Assembly (NCBI GenBank): GCA_903813345.2
Contig: CAIIXF020000012.1
Location: 5,891,001-5,955,000 of the forward strand
Length of the DNA: 64,000 nt
Direction of reading: 5' to 3'
Origin: Owenia fusiformis
Taxonomy: Eukaryota > Annelida > Polychaeta > Sabellida > Oweniidae
Positions 31,701 through 42,924 of the stretch are shown one piece after another; within the stretch, counting starts at the first letter, position 1, and every line of letters starts with the position of its first letter. The position numbers and the translations under genes were made by a program. The notes below the pieces were generated by a model that was not told the origin of the DNA, did not search any database, and worked only from the letters and a program-made list of their open reading frames with translations.

Positions 31701-34066
31701 CAAACTTAACTTTTTCCAAAAGCCTTTATTAATTTCTAATACTATTTTACATTTCAGGAATATCAACACTTTACATGTTGATGAAAATGAGTTGAAGGCA
31801 ACCCCAGAATTCAAGGAACATATTGCAAAGAACCTCACTGCACTTTTAGATAGGTAATTACTGGGTGTAATCAACAAACTCTCTGTATTCCACTCATTTT
31901 GCCAAGTGGGTATTCACTTTTCAAAAATAAAATCAGGGGGTGTTCACTTTTGACAACTTTGGCCCAAAATCACTTGAAAAGTGCTCATAATGGTGAAAAA
32001 CTGGATGACTTTGTAAGAATTCTTGTTTGCTTGAACCCCCCTGGCTTAAGGGCCTGATTGTAGACTTAAGCATGTTTATGTATTATAGTACTATACATTG
32101 CATATATGGACAGGTAACAGGTAATACAGGTATATGTAATTATTTTGTCTTGATTGCAGACAGATGGAGTGTGTAACAGAAGAGGACAATTCTACAAACA
32201 AGGATGAGGATATCACTGAAGCAGAATGTAGTGGAAGTAAGTTTCACAACAAACTTCAAATTTTTTGTTTTCTATTCTTTTTGTTGACTGGTACATTTGC
32301 CATGGCTCCTACTTATGCATCATTCAGAGGAAATCTGGAGAAATCAGTTTTTTTGTCAAATTCACATTTTTCACCAGCGAAAGGCCAATTGTGATTTCAT
32401 ACATGTCATTTGTAGGCAGACAAACAAGATTTAACATTATGAACATATATATTCCATGTATTATTCCAGGTTTCAAGTTACTCTCAGACGTGTTGATAAA
32501 GAATGATGTCACAACAAACTCCTTAGATGTTTGGAAAAAACAAAAGCCACCAAAGATAAAAAAGCGCAAGAAAGACAAATATTATTGTGAAAGGTACATG
32601 TACATTTATTTCTTTTAAATATTTCACTTTCAGTTCCAGTGTTGAGTATTTCTGTTTCTTACATGAGCGTTGCAAAGTAACAAAGAAAGATGGCATGAAT
32701 TACCAAACAAATTCTTCTTCATTGGAGCTTGTTTGATATTACTTTTAAATATTTGAAAGTAATTTTAAAAAAAATTCATTTTTAACACTACATTTTCATA
32801 GTCTTGTGTCAAGTCTCTGATCCCCTAGCCAATCTACTTTACCCGTCCCCACAATATGTGTATGTGAGGGGAAGAGTCACAAAAGCTTGAAGCAAGACTT
32901 TTTTGGAAATTGCAGACTGAATAACTTCTGCTTGTATTTCAGTGATTTTTTTATTGCTTTTTTTAATTCATTTATTTCACTTCATTTTGTACATATAAAT
33001 ACAGTACGTAATTACAATACATGTTTAGTTACAATACATATTGTTAGTACCTCAGTGTAAATACTCGCATCTGATTGGTCAATTAGCGGTCAACATTTTT
33101 GCCTGTACCTCACCTGTGCATCATGGGATATCATATTATTGACCGCTTATGTTACTGTACTACACTTGTGAATTATGGGAAATATGACGTCATAATGTTT
33201 ACAGAAAAAACATGGTATTACGGACATTTTGTAAACGTTGATGAAAGTGATATTTTGACTTTGCTAGACGACAAGTATAGCAAAAATACAAAAAGAAACG
33301 AAAAATTAACATTAATTTACAAGTGAGTATGCAGCTATGTGCCAAAAACAAAGAGTTTAGCTACCACTGTCTTAAGATTTTCTTAAAAAATTATTGCTGG
33401 CGTGGTTCGGAGAAAAGATTGTGAAATGAAGCCATGATTGATGACTGTCGTCTATATGTGTATTATTAGTTTTTTCTGACTAACAAAACAATTGTAGACC
33501 TCTCCATTCGGTCAACCGTCAAAACCATATACCTCGACTGTAAACCTTGAAACTACTGTTGACCTCGACCTTCGGTCTCTGTCAACAGTAGTTTCTCGGT
33601 TTACAGTCTCGGTATACAATTTTGCCGGTTGACCTCTGGAGAGGTCAACAATTGTATATTGTATTTCAGTGATGATGAGTCAACTAAAGTGGCCCAAGCA
33701 GCTGTGACACAGCAGTTTGTCATTGAACAAGGAAAACAGCTGCTTGCATGGGAAGCGTCCTATCGTGTTCCTGACTCAGAAAATCCCAAAATAACTGTTA
33801 TACGTAGAAATAGTTCAAACAGTGAGACAGACAATATCGATGACATTAACCAAAATACTGAAATTAAAAATAATGCAGAATTAAATAGTGAGTGTTTGGA
33901 TACTGAAATTATTTCAAAAGTTCATGACTTGAAAGATGTGAAAAAATGTGACACTGGGGTGCAAAGTGAAAAAAAGAAAGCAAAGAAGAAAAGGAAAAAG
34001 ACATTAACTGGTGGTGATGATAAATGTGAAAGATGTAAAAGAACTCATAGCGGAATCAATTGGTGA
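28791..34066 (+). CDS. CUSTOS: CUSTOS (C12orf43) orthologue, six exons, 291 aa
   Basis: Exons: 28791-28899, 30836-30908, 31758-31853, 32160-32236, 32470-32593, 33670-34066. All introns are GT/AG and phases close to 876 nt including the stop. Vertebrate CUSTOS is a nuclear-envelope protein that modulates canonical Wnt signalling in early development. Recognisable parts: an N-terminal acidic Ser/Asp stretch followed by FREAVVEF; VNHKVQLAQKPSLR; NELKATPEFKEHIAKNLTALLD, the best-conserved block of the family; FKLLSDV; and a Lys-rich C-terminus (EKKKAKKKRKK) matching the vertebrate nuclear localisation tail. Exon 1 starts with ATGGCGGCC in a good context. The last codons (HSGINW plus stop) fall in sequence shared with the fold-back element that follows, so the native C-terminus may have been replaced. 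Confidence 0.9.
28990..29880. repeat. Inverted arms of degenerate 18-bp repeats
   Basis: Left arm (about 29060-29220) is made of variations on CCAATCGTCCAAATCCAA. Right arm (about 29700-29870) is made of the complement, such as GATTGGGATCGGACAAATGA. A central part (29345-29600) repeats TCACGCATTT about six times. It lies in CUSTOS intron 1. Confidence 0.7.
29880..30835. other. CUSTOS intron 1, 3' part
   Basis: AT-rich, no recognised feature or coding exon. Confidence 0.5.
31900..32062. repeat. GGCCTGTAGCCA-family repeat, copy 2 (truncated)
   Basis: Body motif GTGCTCATAATGGTGAAAAA and end CCTGGCTTAAGGGCCTGATTG match the copies at 16155 and 52012. The left end is missing. Confidence 0.55.
33494..33655. 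repeat. 160-bp hairpin beside the CUSTOS exon 6 acceptor
   Basis: TGTAGACCTCTCCATTCGG and CTGTAAACC-type blocks on the left are answered by GGTTTACAG and GACCTCTGGAGAGGTC on the right, with CTACTGTTGACC/GTCAACAGTAG at the tip. The right arm ends about 12 bp before the acceptor of exon 6 (33669). Confidence 0.75.
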
Positions 34067-35049
34067 ATGATCTTGCGTTTTCATACTAAAGTTTGTTTTT
34101 GAGTTTTTTCTTATAGTTTTATGTATTTAAAGTTATTTAAGAGACAGGGCCCTTTTTCTAAAGCCCTTTTTAGAAAAATAATTGAGATTACAGAGGATAC
34201 CTGTTATTTCTGCTTTTTAACACAATTTTAATAGAAAATTCCAATTCCAAACTCCTTATCTCACTATAATTCACCACTGGGGAATGGGAATTGAGCAACC
34301 AAACTTGGCACAAAGTTAGATCCTAAGATAAACTCTAATCTTAGGGCTTTGATTTTTTGTGATATCTTATATTTGCCTAGCAACCACATAGCAACTGCCT
34401 AAAATAACATATTTTATAATATAAATCCACTTAATATATGCTAGGATGCTATAAGACCATTACAAAAAAGTATTCTTATCTTAAAATACAACAATTTTAA
34501 CATATTTACTGAAGTGACATCACCATGTTGCATAGCAACAACATGGCAACAGGTTACAATGCCCATTTTGACATTTGCAGACCATATATCTATTATATGT
34601 TCACTGCTTTTGGATCTCTTCCACATTATTTCTTAACATATAGCAAATGTATTGATGCAGTTATGTCTGACCATTTTCCATAGCAACGGCTTGAAATAAA
34701 GGCTAAATTTGCATAGCAACGACCCAGCAACATCTTAAAATAGCAATGTTTCTCATAAGAATTTCACTATATATCCACTATATGACTTAAAGAAAATCAA
34801 TATTTATGTCTTAAGTAATTTATAAAGCTTTATAGTTGCTCACTTAAAAATCTTTAGTCTCTTGTGTAAAGCATGATGGGACATTTCTTGTCTTACGTGT
34901 ATCAAATTGCAATTCATGTTTCAGTTGTGATTCATCACATTGATACTTGATACATTTTCAGCATTGATACCCCTAAGATAATACTCTATTTTGGTGAATT
35001 GCTTCAATTTCCTTTACAGGTGCATAGTTCGATGCAGTAGAATGCACCA

Positions 35050-35970
35050 TGGCATTAACAGTTCCCTTTGCAGTCACATTTGGTGCAGTCACATTTAATT
35101 ATGACTTTACATGCTATGGATGCTTGGTCAATATTCTCCATCTGGGCACCCACAATCCTGATGGGCTCCTAAACCATCCCTATAGGCTTGGTGAAGGAAA
35201 AACTGGATCCACTATATACCACTGCCCCCATGTGCTTCTTGTCAAAAGGGCACCTGTAAGATCATTACATAAGTTCCATTGCTTGAAAACTGTCACTTTG
35301 CTATGATGGTAAAATCCAGATGTGGTATCAGTTCCAGTAAGGACGTGGGACATTGGCAGCGCACATGATCTTTGTGGTCCTAGTGCTCAAGCAAATTCAT
35401 AAATTGGAATGTAGTGTTAGTTTTGAAAATGCTACATAGATCTCAATCTGTAGCTTAGAGGCACAGGCTATTAGGCTATCACACCATTACTGTCCATCGA
35501 TCTTATCATAAATGTCCTGCAACCTTTTCTGACACCATGAGGCACATCCAAAAACTGCATATGTGTATCTGCCTCTTCCTGGGAGCAGGGACTATTATGG
35601 CATAATTAGCAGGACTACTGATGCACTCTCCTTCAATGGTTGAAACAAAGTCTCTATCGTCTGTCATAATATGTCTTGTAACAGTTGCTAGTAGTGCAAA
35701 GAACTCTATCTTGTTGTCATTGTTTCTGAGAAATCCTATCCTAACACCAAACTACCAAGCAATATTGGCAAGACTTTATTGAAAGATAGAGCTCTTTGCA
35801 CAATTCCTACATCCTTCAGCATCTCAAGTGGTAAAACTTGAAACTTTGAAATTAATGACTTGTATGTTTCAGCAAATCCCAGATAGGATTTTAAGCTTTT
35901 TACAAGTATAACCTTGACCTAACGATTTAATCAGTAGTGTCTTGATTTAAAATCTATATACTAGTATTTT
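35050..35970 (-). pseudogene. Left-arm copy of the element B ORF, decayed
   Basis: The minus strand, starting near 35800, reads FFALLATVTRHIMTDD, then YAIIVPAPRKRQIH, VRKGCRTFMIRSMDSNG, ALGPQRSCALPM and LTGTDTTSGFYH, with stops and shifts between. Same family as the relic in element A (compare [17 protein letters not shown]). An internal deletion joins TGTAATGATCT to a point just before CACATGGGGGCAGTGG. Confidence 0.6.
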
Positions 35971-36071
35971 GAACATGCCCTGCTGGGATACATAAGCTAC
36001 ATATACTGGGTTCAGTAGAATATTACTATCCAAATGTGGAAAATTAACAATGTCATGAGGCAGATACATAT

Positions 36072-36846
36072 ATGTTTTTGCATGTGTCTCATGGTGTCGG
36101 AAAAGGTTGCAGGACATTTATGATAAGATCAGTGGACAGTAATGTTATTGTGATAGCCTTTACCTGTGCCTCTGAGCTACAGATTGAGGTCTATGTAGCA
36201 TTTTCAAAATGCAAAACGTATCGCTACATTCCAGTTCATGAGATTGCAAGAGCACTAGAACCACAAAGATCATGTGCGTTGCCAATGTTCCACGCCCATA
36301 CTGGAACTGATACCATGTCCGGATTTTTTCATTTTACCATCAGAGCAAGGTGACAGTTTTCAAGCAATGGAACTTATGTAATGATCTAACAGGTGGCTTT
36401 TTGACTCAAGTAGATCGCCCATCAACCGTAACAACAACAGAAGTTATGGGCACAATTGAGAGGTTCATTATCCTGGTTTACCAGCCTACAAACAGTGAGA
36501 CAAATCTCAATACCATGCGCAGGCACATGTTCACTCATGACAGATGGATCCCAATAGAGTACCTCCAACATGCGATGCAGCACTCTATAATGTCATGCTC
36601 CAAGGAGCACATGTATGGGGGCAATGGCATATAGTGGATCCAGTTCTTCCTTCAACAAACCTATGGGGATGGTTTAGGAGTGCATCAGGATTGTGTGTAC
36701 CCAGATGGACAATACTGTCGCAAGCATCCGAGGCATGTAAAGTCATAATTAAATGTGGATGTACCAAATGTGACTGCAAAGTGAACTGCAAATGCCATGG
36801 TGCATTCTACTGCACCGAAACTATGCAACTGCAAAGGAAATTGTAG
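36072..36846 (+). pseudogene. Right-arm copy of the element B ORF, frameshifted
   Basis: Three overlapping frames (36072-36353, 36350-36634, 36544-36846) together read FLHVSHGVGKGCRTFMIRSVD, VIVIAF, YRYIPVHEIARALEPQR, ALPMFHAHTGTDT, then VYQPTNSETNLNTMRRHMFT, AHVWGQWH, LWGWFRSASGLCVPRWTILS and a Cys-rich tail (CGCTKCDCKVNCKCHG). Conserved Asp/Glu/His positions and the Cys-rich tail suggest a nuclease-like core plus zinc-binding end (inference). Two frameshifts make it non-functional. Confidence 0.65.
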
Positions 36847-37877
36847 CAATTAACCCAAATAAAGTATTATCTTAGGGGTATTAATGCTGAAAATGTAACA
36901 AGGATAAATATGATGAATATTTTGTGTTTACTTTATCTCAGAACTGAAACATGAATTGCAGGACTTTTGCAATTTGATAAACATAAGACAAACATAAGAC
37001 AAGAAATGTCCCATCATGCTTTACACAAAAGACTACAGGTTTTTGAGTGTGCAGCAACAAAGCTTTATCAATTAAAAGACATACATATTACATAATAGTG
37101 GAAATATAGTGAGATTTTTATGAGAAACATTGGTATTTTAAGCTGTTGCTAGGTCATTGCTAGGCAAATTTAAGCATTATTTTAAGCCGTTGCTAGGAAG
37201 TTGTTAGGAAAAATTGTCAGGCATAACTGCATCATTTATGCTTAAATACAATTTCTGTATGTTAAGAAATAATGTGGAAGGGATCCAAAAGCATCCAAGT
37301 GAGCATATAATAGGAACATGGTGTGCAAATGTCAAAATGGGCATTGTAACCTGTTACCATGTTGTTGCTATGCAAAATGGTGATGTCACTTCTGTAAATA
37401 TGTTTGAATTATTGTATTTTAGGATAAGAAGACTTTTTGTAATGGTCTTATAGCATCCTAGCATATATTAAGTGGATTTATATTGTAAAATGTGTTATTT
37501 TAGATGGTTGCTATGTGGTTGCTAGGCAAATGTATGATTTCACAAAAGATCAAACCCCTCAGATTAGAGCTTATCTTAGGGTCCAACTTTGTGCCAAGTT
37601 TGGTTGCTCAACTTCCATTCTCCATTGGTGAATTATAGTGAGATAAAGAGTTTGAAATTTGAATTTTCTGTTCACATTGTGTTAAAAAGCAGTAATAATG
37701 GGTATCCTCTGTAATCTCAATTATTTTTCTAAAAAGGGCTTTAGAAAAAGGGCCCTGTCTCTAAAATGTCTTGAAATACATAGAACAATAAGAAAAAATT
37801 CCAAAACGAACTTTAGTATGAAAACGCAAGGTCCCTATGGGGGCCTTGCACCAATTGATTCCACTATCAATGTAATT

Positions 37878-37975
37878 GTAGAGTGCAATCAGAGGAGAAA
37901 AAGCATAAGACTAAGAAAAGAAGGAGAAAATCAGGAAAGGGGAAACTTGTGAATCCAGAAGATAATGATACTTAG
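37878..37975 (+). other. Lys-rich open frame after element B, resembling the CUSTOS tail
   Basis: From about 37882 the frame reads VQSEEKKHKTKKRRRKSGK and ends at a TAG at 37973-37975. CUSTOS exon 6 has GVQSEKKKAKKKRKK just before the element. Either a displaced original C-terminus, a partial duplication, or chance similarity of Lys-rich sequence. Confidence 0.35.
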
Positions 37976-38021
37976 TAATAACTGGTGGTTTGTGCTTTTT
38001 AAGAAGTCCAGATACATTAAA

Positions 38022-38534
38022 GGACAACTGAAATAGCTTTTCTCAACTTGCAGCTACAAAAATGTGGTTTTCTCCATTGTAAGCCCACCATAGAGGTCTT
38101 GCAACAGCCATTATAAAATAAATGTTAGATAACTGCTAACGGTCATAGATAACGAAACAAAACTAAGTGACTAATCAAATTGGCCCCCACGTGATTAGTA
38201 ACGTCATATACAAAATATAGCTTTGGTTTATTGGTTCCATAGTAATCACAACGTCACGGCAACCATAGAATTGTTGCGTAAACAAATAACAAAATATTTT
38301 GGCATTATGACGTCATGATCTAATGGACCATAACGGGCCACGTGGGGACCAGTGAGAGATCACGTGGGGGCCAATAACGTCACAACCAATTCAAATATTG
38401 CTTATTAAGCAGCTATAACGATCGTTAGAGTGAAATAGTTTTCTCACTACTGATGAGAAAACATGTCCAAATACATCTATCAAAAAATTATATTGATTCC
38501 TTTAGGTTAAAAATACCATTTCATATCTGCTTTA
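38022..38534. mobile_element. 510-bp MITE with TTAA ends, copy 1
   Basis: Almost identical to 49260-49791. Both ends lie at TTAA: TTAAAGGACAACTGAAATAG on the left, complement of TTAAAGCAGATATGAAATGG on the right, an imperfect inverted pair, as in piggyBac-type MITEs. It carries three CACGTG E-boxes and a TGACGTCA site. Confidence 0.75.
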
Positions 38535-39827
38535 AGTTAAAATTAACAGATAAAAACCTTTTGACCAGTATTCGACTATGCGTAAGGCTCAGTTTATTTA
38601 TCAATTCCCAAATTCTAGTATGCCTAACTGGTGGATATATAGTCATGAAAAAAATAGATCATCACTTTGTTTTGTTAATTGCTTTCTTTTGTTTTTAAGA
38701 ATGTTATTCAGACAATACAAAATTGTTGTAAGGGCTCATTCCAATCTCTATTTTCCTACAAGGGAAAGTATGATTGAAATAAAAATTATATTTGGCTAGG
38801 AGCCAGGTAAAAATAAAAAATGCACACTAAAACTTGTAACATTGATTTAGACAGGATCTACATGGTCCAGTAGGCGATTCCACAGTAAAATATTGTCAGC
38901 TTTTTCACATTTTAACCATGCAGATACACAGCCAATCTTATTCGGCACCGTTTCGGCATCGAAAACATTCGGCGCTGTTACGGCACCGTTTTGAAATTTG
39001 GCACCGAAACGGCGTCGAAAATCAGATTGCATTTTGGGGGTGTAATTCCAATTGATAGCCTTGCCCAAGACAGTATTTTCTTTTACTTATCTTGATCTTC
39101 CACCATTTTGTCTCTTAATAGTTTACCTCAAAGATGAAATGCATAGCAACTGCTACATAGCAACAGTATCTGTAACTGGAATAATTGATTATTACCACAA
39201 ACATATCGAAGAAGGAACAAACAAGAATATTTTAGCATAGGTATTTAATGGTTTTATTTATTTAGTATATCATTTGTACATCTCGATTTTAACATAATAT
39301 TTTAACAATCATATCACAAGATCATGATACAATCAATGTGAACATCCTTCTTCCATCAGTTTACCTCATTAAATGGCCTCCTTATTTAAATGCTAATTCA
39401 CTCAATTTGTTCAAAATGTACCTGCATGAGACATGTTTTTCTTTACGTTACATAAGCCACATTTTCTATTTCAACTTCATCCTTATCAGTTTAATGGCTG
39501 ACCTCATTGCCTTATTTTACATCGAAGATTATTAATTGGCATATATGTTCATTTTTCTCATATAGGATTTTGGTGGCAATGCGTAGCATACATAGTCTAT
39601 ATACAATTATACATGCACTGTCATTTATTTCTGGAATAACATTACATTAAATAATTTCTTTTTTTGCTATTTGTGTATTCTACATGTAATGCAAACTTCT
39701 CACACGAAATGCCAAAAGACAATTTGCCGCATGATGTCGTAATGTGTTTTAATGAAATAAACCTAAAAGATCAACAATAGTTTAACCTATTACATCAAAT
39801 CTGTTACCCCTCACTTTCTTATTAATA

Positions 39828-40014
39828 CAGTGAAACCTGTACATCCAAACACCTCTCAATGTGAACGATTTTGATCCCAATTTTGTAATCTCCCATACAC
39901 ATGATTGGATACATTCAAATATAAGAAAAACCTTGAAATATGACTACTGCTAATCCAAACGCCTTTGTCTGGCCAATATTAAAGGTGTTCCATTAGACAG
40001 GTTTTACTGTACCA
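39828..40014. mobile_element. MITE of the CAGTAAAACCTG family, copy 2
   Basis: Ends TACAGTGAAACCTGTACATC and CAGGTTTTACTGTA are inverted, with TA on both sides as expected for a Tc1/mariner-type target. Length about 185 bp. Confidence 0.7.
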
Positions 40015-40584
40015 CTTTATGAGCTTACATGCAAGGCCCAAGTGTTATACCTTGGTCACATTTGGTGCGATTCATCGGCTGGCGCCCAGGCGATTGGGTA
40101 TTTTGTTCCAAACTGAATACGATTTTGAACAGAACACTCAATCAGCCAGGCGCCGGCCGATGAATCGGAGCAAATGTGACCCAGGCATAAATGATCTAAT
40201 ATTGAACAAGTTGGTGCTTTCATATGCAAAAGTGCCTTTTTTCATATCACCGGCCATCCCCAAAGCACAAGTCTCCAGAAAAAGTAACTTGTCAGGGGTT
40301 CATTAGAATATATCACAACAGGCTAAATAAATGAAAACAACAGGCATAATTAATGGAAATCATAAAATTAACATGAAAAAGTTAATAAGTCCCTCAAAAC
40401 AACAGACAATTTTGTGAGAACAACCGGTGAAAATTGCCTGTTGTCTGCTGCTATTGAAACCCCTGCTTGTTCTTACAAAGTCGGAAATAACGTAGTGGAT
40501 GTCTGGAGCCCTGTGTGGAGGGTGATCACCAGCGTCCGATGAAGTCATTTATAGGAAATGCCGGAAACGTATAATAGTACTAAT

Positions 40585-40975
40585 TAGAGGTTATGTCACT
40601 ATCGTGGCATATATGCCCGAGGTCTCAGTGATATATGGCCCGACCTTGGGAGGGACATTGATCTCTGAGAACCGAGGGCATATGTGCCACGATAGTGACA
40701 TAAACGATTTATAACATACCTATGATGATGTAGACTGGTCAGAGAGTACCGTTTTCTTATAGAATTGACAAACAAATGGTTTGAAAATGATTGAAATGAG
40801 TTTAGAAAAATTGCTCGCACAGTTTTATCTTCGATTGATTGGTTATGACGTCAGCGCCTTGACCAATCAGAAAGTTAGCGGGCGCGGGCTTTTCAAAACT
40901 TATATTGGCCCGCTGTCTTGTGTACACTTTGCACTATACATCATCATAGGTATGTTATAATATACAATATATCTT
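40585..40975. repeat. Compound palindromic repeat
   Basis: Two inverted pairs overlap: TATGTCACTATCGTGGCATA with GTGCCACGATAGTGACATAA (40593-40705), and TATAACATACCTATGATGAT (40710) with ATCATCATAGGTATGTTATA (40940-40962). No coding capacity. Confidence 0.7.
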
Positions 40976-42529
40976 AAGTCAATTTGACTGCTTAGAATTA
41001 CAAAATATACAAATATATATTATCATCTAACAATATTTCCTCATGCCAACTCGAATTCAACAATACATTGAATTCCCACAAAATGATATCCAAAACAAAA
41101 AGCAAAAATTTCAATCTACATGTATATAAAGGTGTTTAAATATGTAAATTTTAAACTATATGTACATATTCATTTCTTTTCCCTCAAATGCAAAGTACAA
41201 TAATGCATGTAAATGTACAAGTATGTACTTTCTCCGAATTTAACTACAATACCAATACAAATGTTCATTTCATTAACTCCTTCAAATAAATTACTCCCTT
41301 AATATATTTTTGTAAAATTTAGCGAGGCCCTTGCCTCACACCTGGTGAGGCCAAATTGGGGCATCTGATGAATCAGAATGACAATACAAGTCCAGAGTTG
41401 AACTGAAAATGATGACACTAACTTAATCCCTTACTTAGAAAATCATACTTATTTTTACCATCTGGACAACAAGACATGTCAGAATGCTGAATTCAAAAAT
41501 TGATGTTCTGAACAATGTTCCACTTTTGGTCCCACTGGGCTTTTATTTTGTAGGGTATGTTTTACAAAGCACTTTTATACAGTTATGAGTACTCATGGGC
41601 TTTTAGAGAAGATTTGGTCGCTTTCTGATAAATCCCTCTTTCAAATGTCCATGAGTCAAAGAGCAGAAAGCGCCAGTAAATCATTTGTTCACGAATTTTG
41701 CTTTAGGGGTGTCTATATGTCAAATATTGTGGAAAAGCCGAGTTAATTTCATTATGGTTTCAATCATATACATGTATACCCAACATAAGAGCATTTTGAA
41801 ATGTTGATTCGCCTTTCAATCGAATCTTTCAAACATAATAATCCAGTGCAAATTTTACAAGAAACATACAAAGGCCATATGAGCTCCACCCACTTTGTGA
41901 GAAGCCTTAAAATTTTTTTCACGAGTTAAAATCATCATTACACCCCTCCCCCTTAAAAAATTAATTTTGTTATTCCACAACAGTTGAGATATGGATATCT
42001 TCCCTATTATATTTGTGGAGTTTGTTATTTCATAGACACAATACCAATAAAACTGTAGCATGGGAAAAATACATCATATTACTTATATATACAAAAACCA
42101 AATTGTGTAACCTATATATACATGGTATATACACATTATACGATATACGCTTAATTGCACAAATTCTGAAACCATTTTTAACATTTTTGGAAATTTAGAA
42201 CTGAAATTTCAGATTTCCTTGACTAATAAAGGAACCAAAAAACTGATCAGTTTACAGAAGCCACATTAAGTTGATATCCTCTAATCATTTCTTATAAGCT
42301 GACATCCTCTTATTTCATTTCTAATAAGCTGACATCATCTTATCATCTCTTTTAAGCTGACATCCTCCTGAAATGGCCTGTCTATTACAGGTTTTGATTC
42401 AAACAATTAAATGCAGACAAATACTCAAAGTTGATTGGCAGATTTCACAGGATAGGTTGCAACCGTGGAGTTGATTTTTATTGTATCCTTCTATATTTCT
42501 ATGTACACTGACTCTCTCTTCCATAAATA

Positions 42530-42790
42530 TTTTGTCACTTTCACATATTGTGTCACTTTCACATTTAATTTGACTTTCTCATAGTATGTTATGTTAGTTT
42601 CACATAATGTGTCACTTTCAGATAATGTGTCACTTTCACATACTGTGTCACTCTCACAAGGTAACTCTCACAAGGTATATAATATTGTGTCACTTTCACA
42701 TACTGTGTCACTCTCACAAGGTATATAATATTGTGTCACTTTCACAAAATGTTTCACTTTGTCACTATCACATTTTGTGTCACTTGGAAC
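42530..42790. repeat. Degenerate 18-bp tandem repeat
   Basis: Variations on TGTGTCACTTTCACATAAT, with a longer direct duplication around TCACAAGGTATATAATATTG. Confidence 0.75.
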
Positions 42791-42924
42791 ATATCAGCAT
42801 ATTGTGCCATTCGAATCGTACTCCTGTGAAACATAATCTCATTTATATATACTGTAACTGTAGTTATATTCTACATCAATTTCCAACATTAAGGGTCTTC
42901 CTTTGATTTGGTTTCACAATGTGT

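Larger units (their letters stand above)
34050..37870. mobile_element. Giant fold-back element B joined to the end of CUSTOS
   Basis: Near-palindrome. The left arm (about 34050-35580) is answered in reverse by the right arm (about 36050-37865), with a unique centre of about 470 bp. Paired landmarks: GGAATCAATTGGTG (34051) with its complement (37852), GAGACAGGGCCC (34141) with its complement (37752), and TGCATTCTACTGCACC (36804) with its counterpart at 35030. Both arms carry copies of the same C-terminal coding block pointing outward, so this is an inverted dimer of one element end rather than a gene between simple terminal repeats. The left arm lacks roughly 200 bp of coding present in the right arm. 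Target duplication not found. Confidence 0.8.
38535..42924. other. Intergenic region between the 3' ends of CUSTOS/element B and TMEM248
   Basis: No gene recognised. Contents: short GC-rich repeat of GGCACCGTTTCGGC type (38940-39025), MITE at 39828-40014, palindromic element 40585-40975, AT-rich sequence with TGTACATG runs (41000-41300), and tandem repeats of GCTGACATCCTC (42295-42370) and GTGTCACTTTCACA (42530-42790). The left part of the last stretch may be TMEM248 3' UTR. Confidence 0.5.

Noticed and set aside
33099-33326. 75-codon open frame in CUSTOS intron 5
   Set aside because: It follows the exon-like context poorly, lacks a phase-compatible acceptor, and skipping it keeps the CUSTOS frame.
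36585-36791. Minus-strand open frame in the right arm of element B
   Set aside because: Mirror of the real coding frame on the plus strand.
40019-40306. 95-codon open frame between CUSTOS and TMEM248
   Set aside because: No recognisable domain, and it spans an inverted repeat word (GGCGCCCAGGCGATTGG and its near complement).
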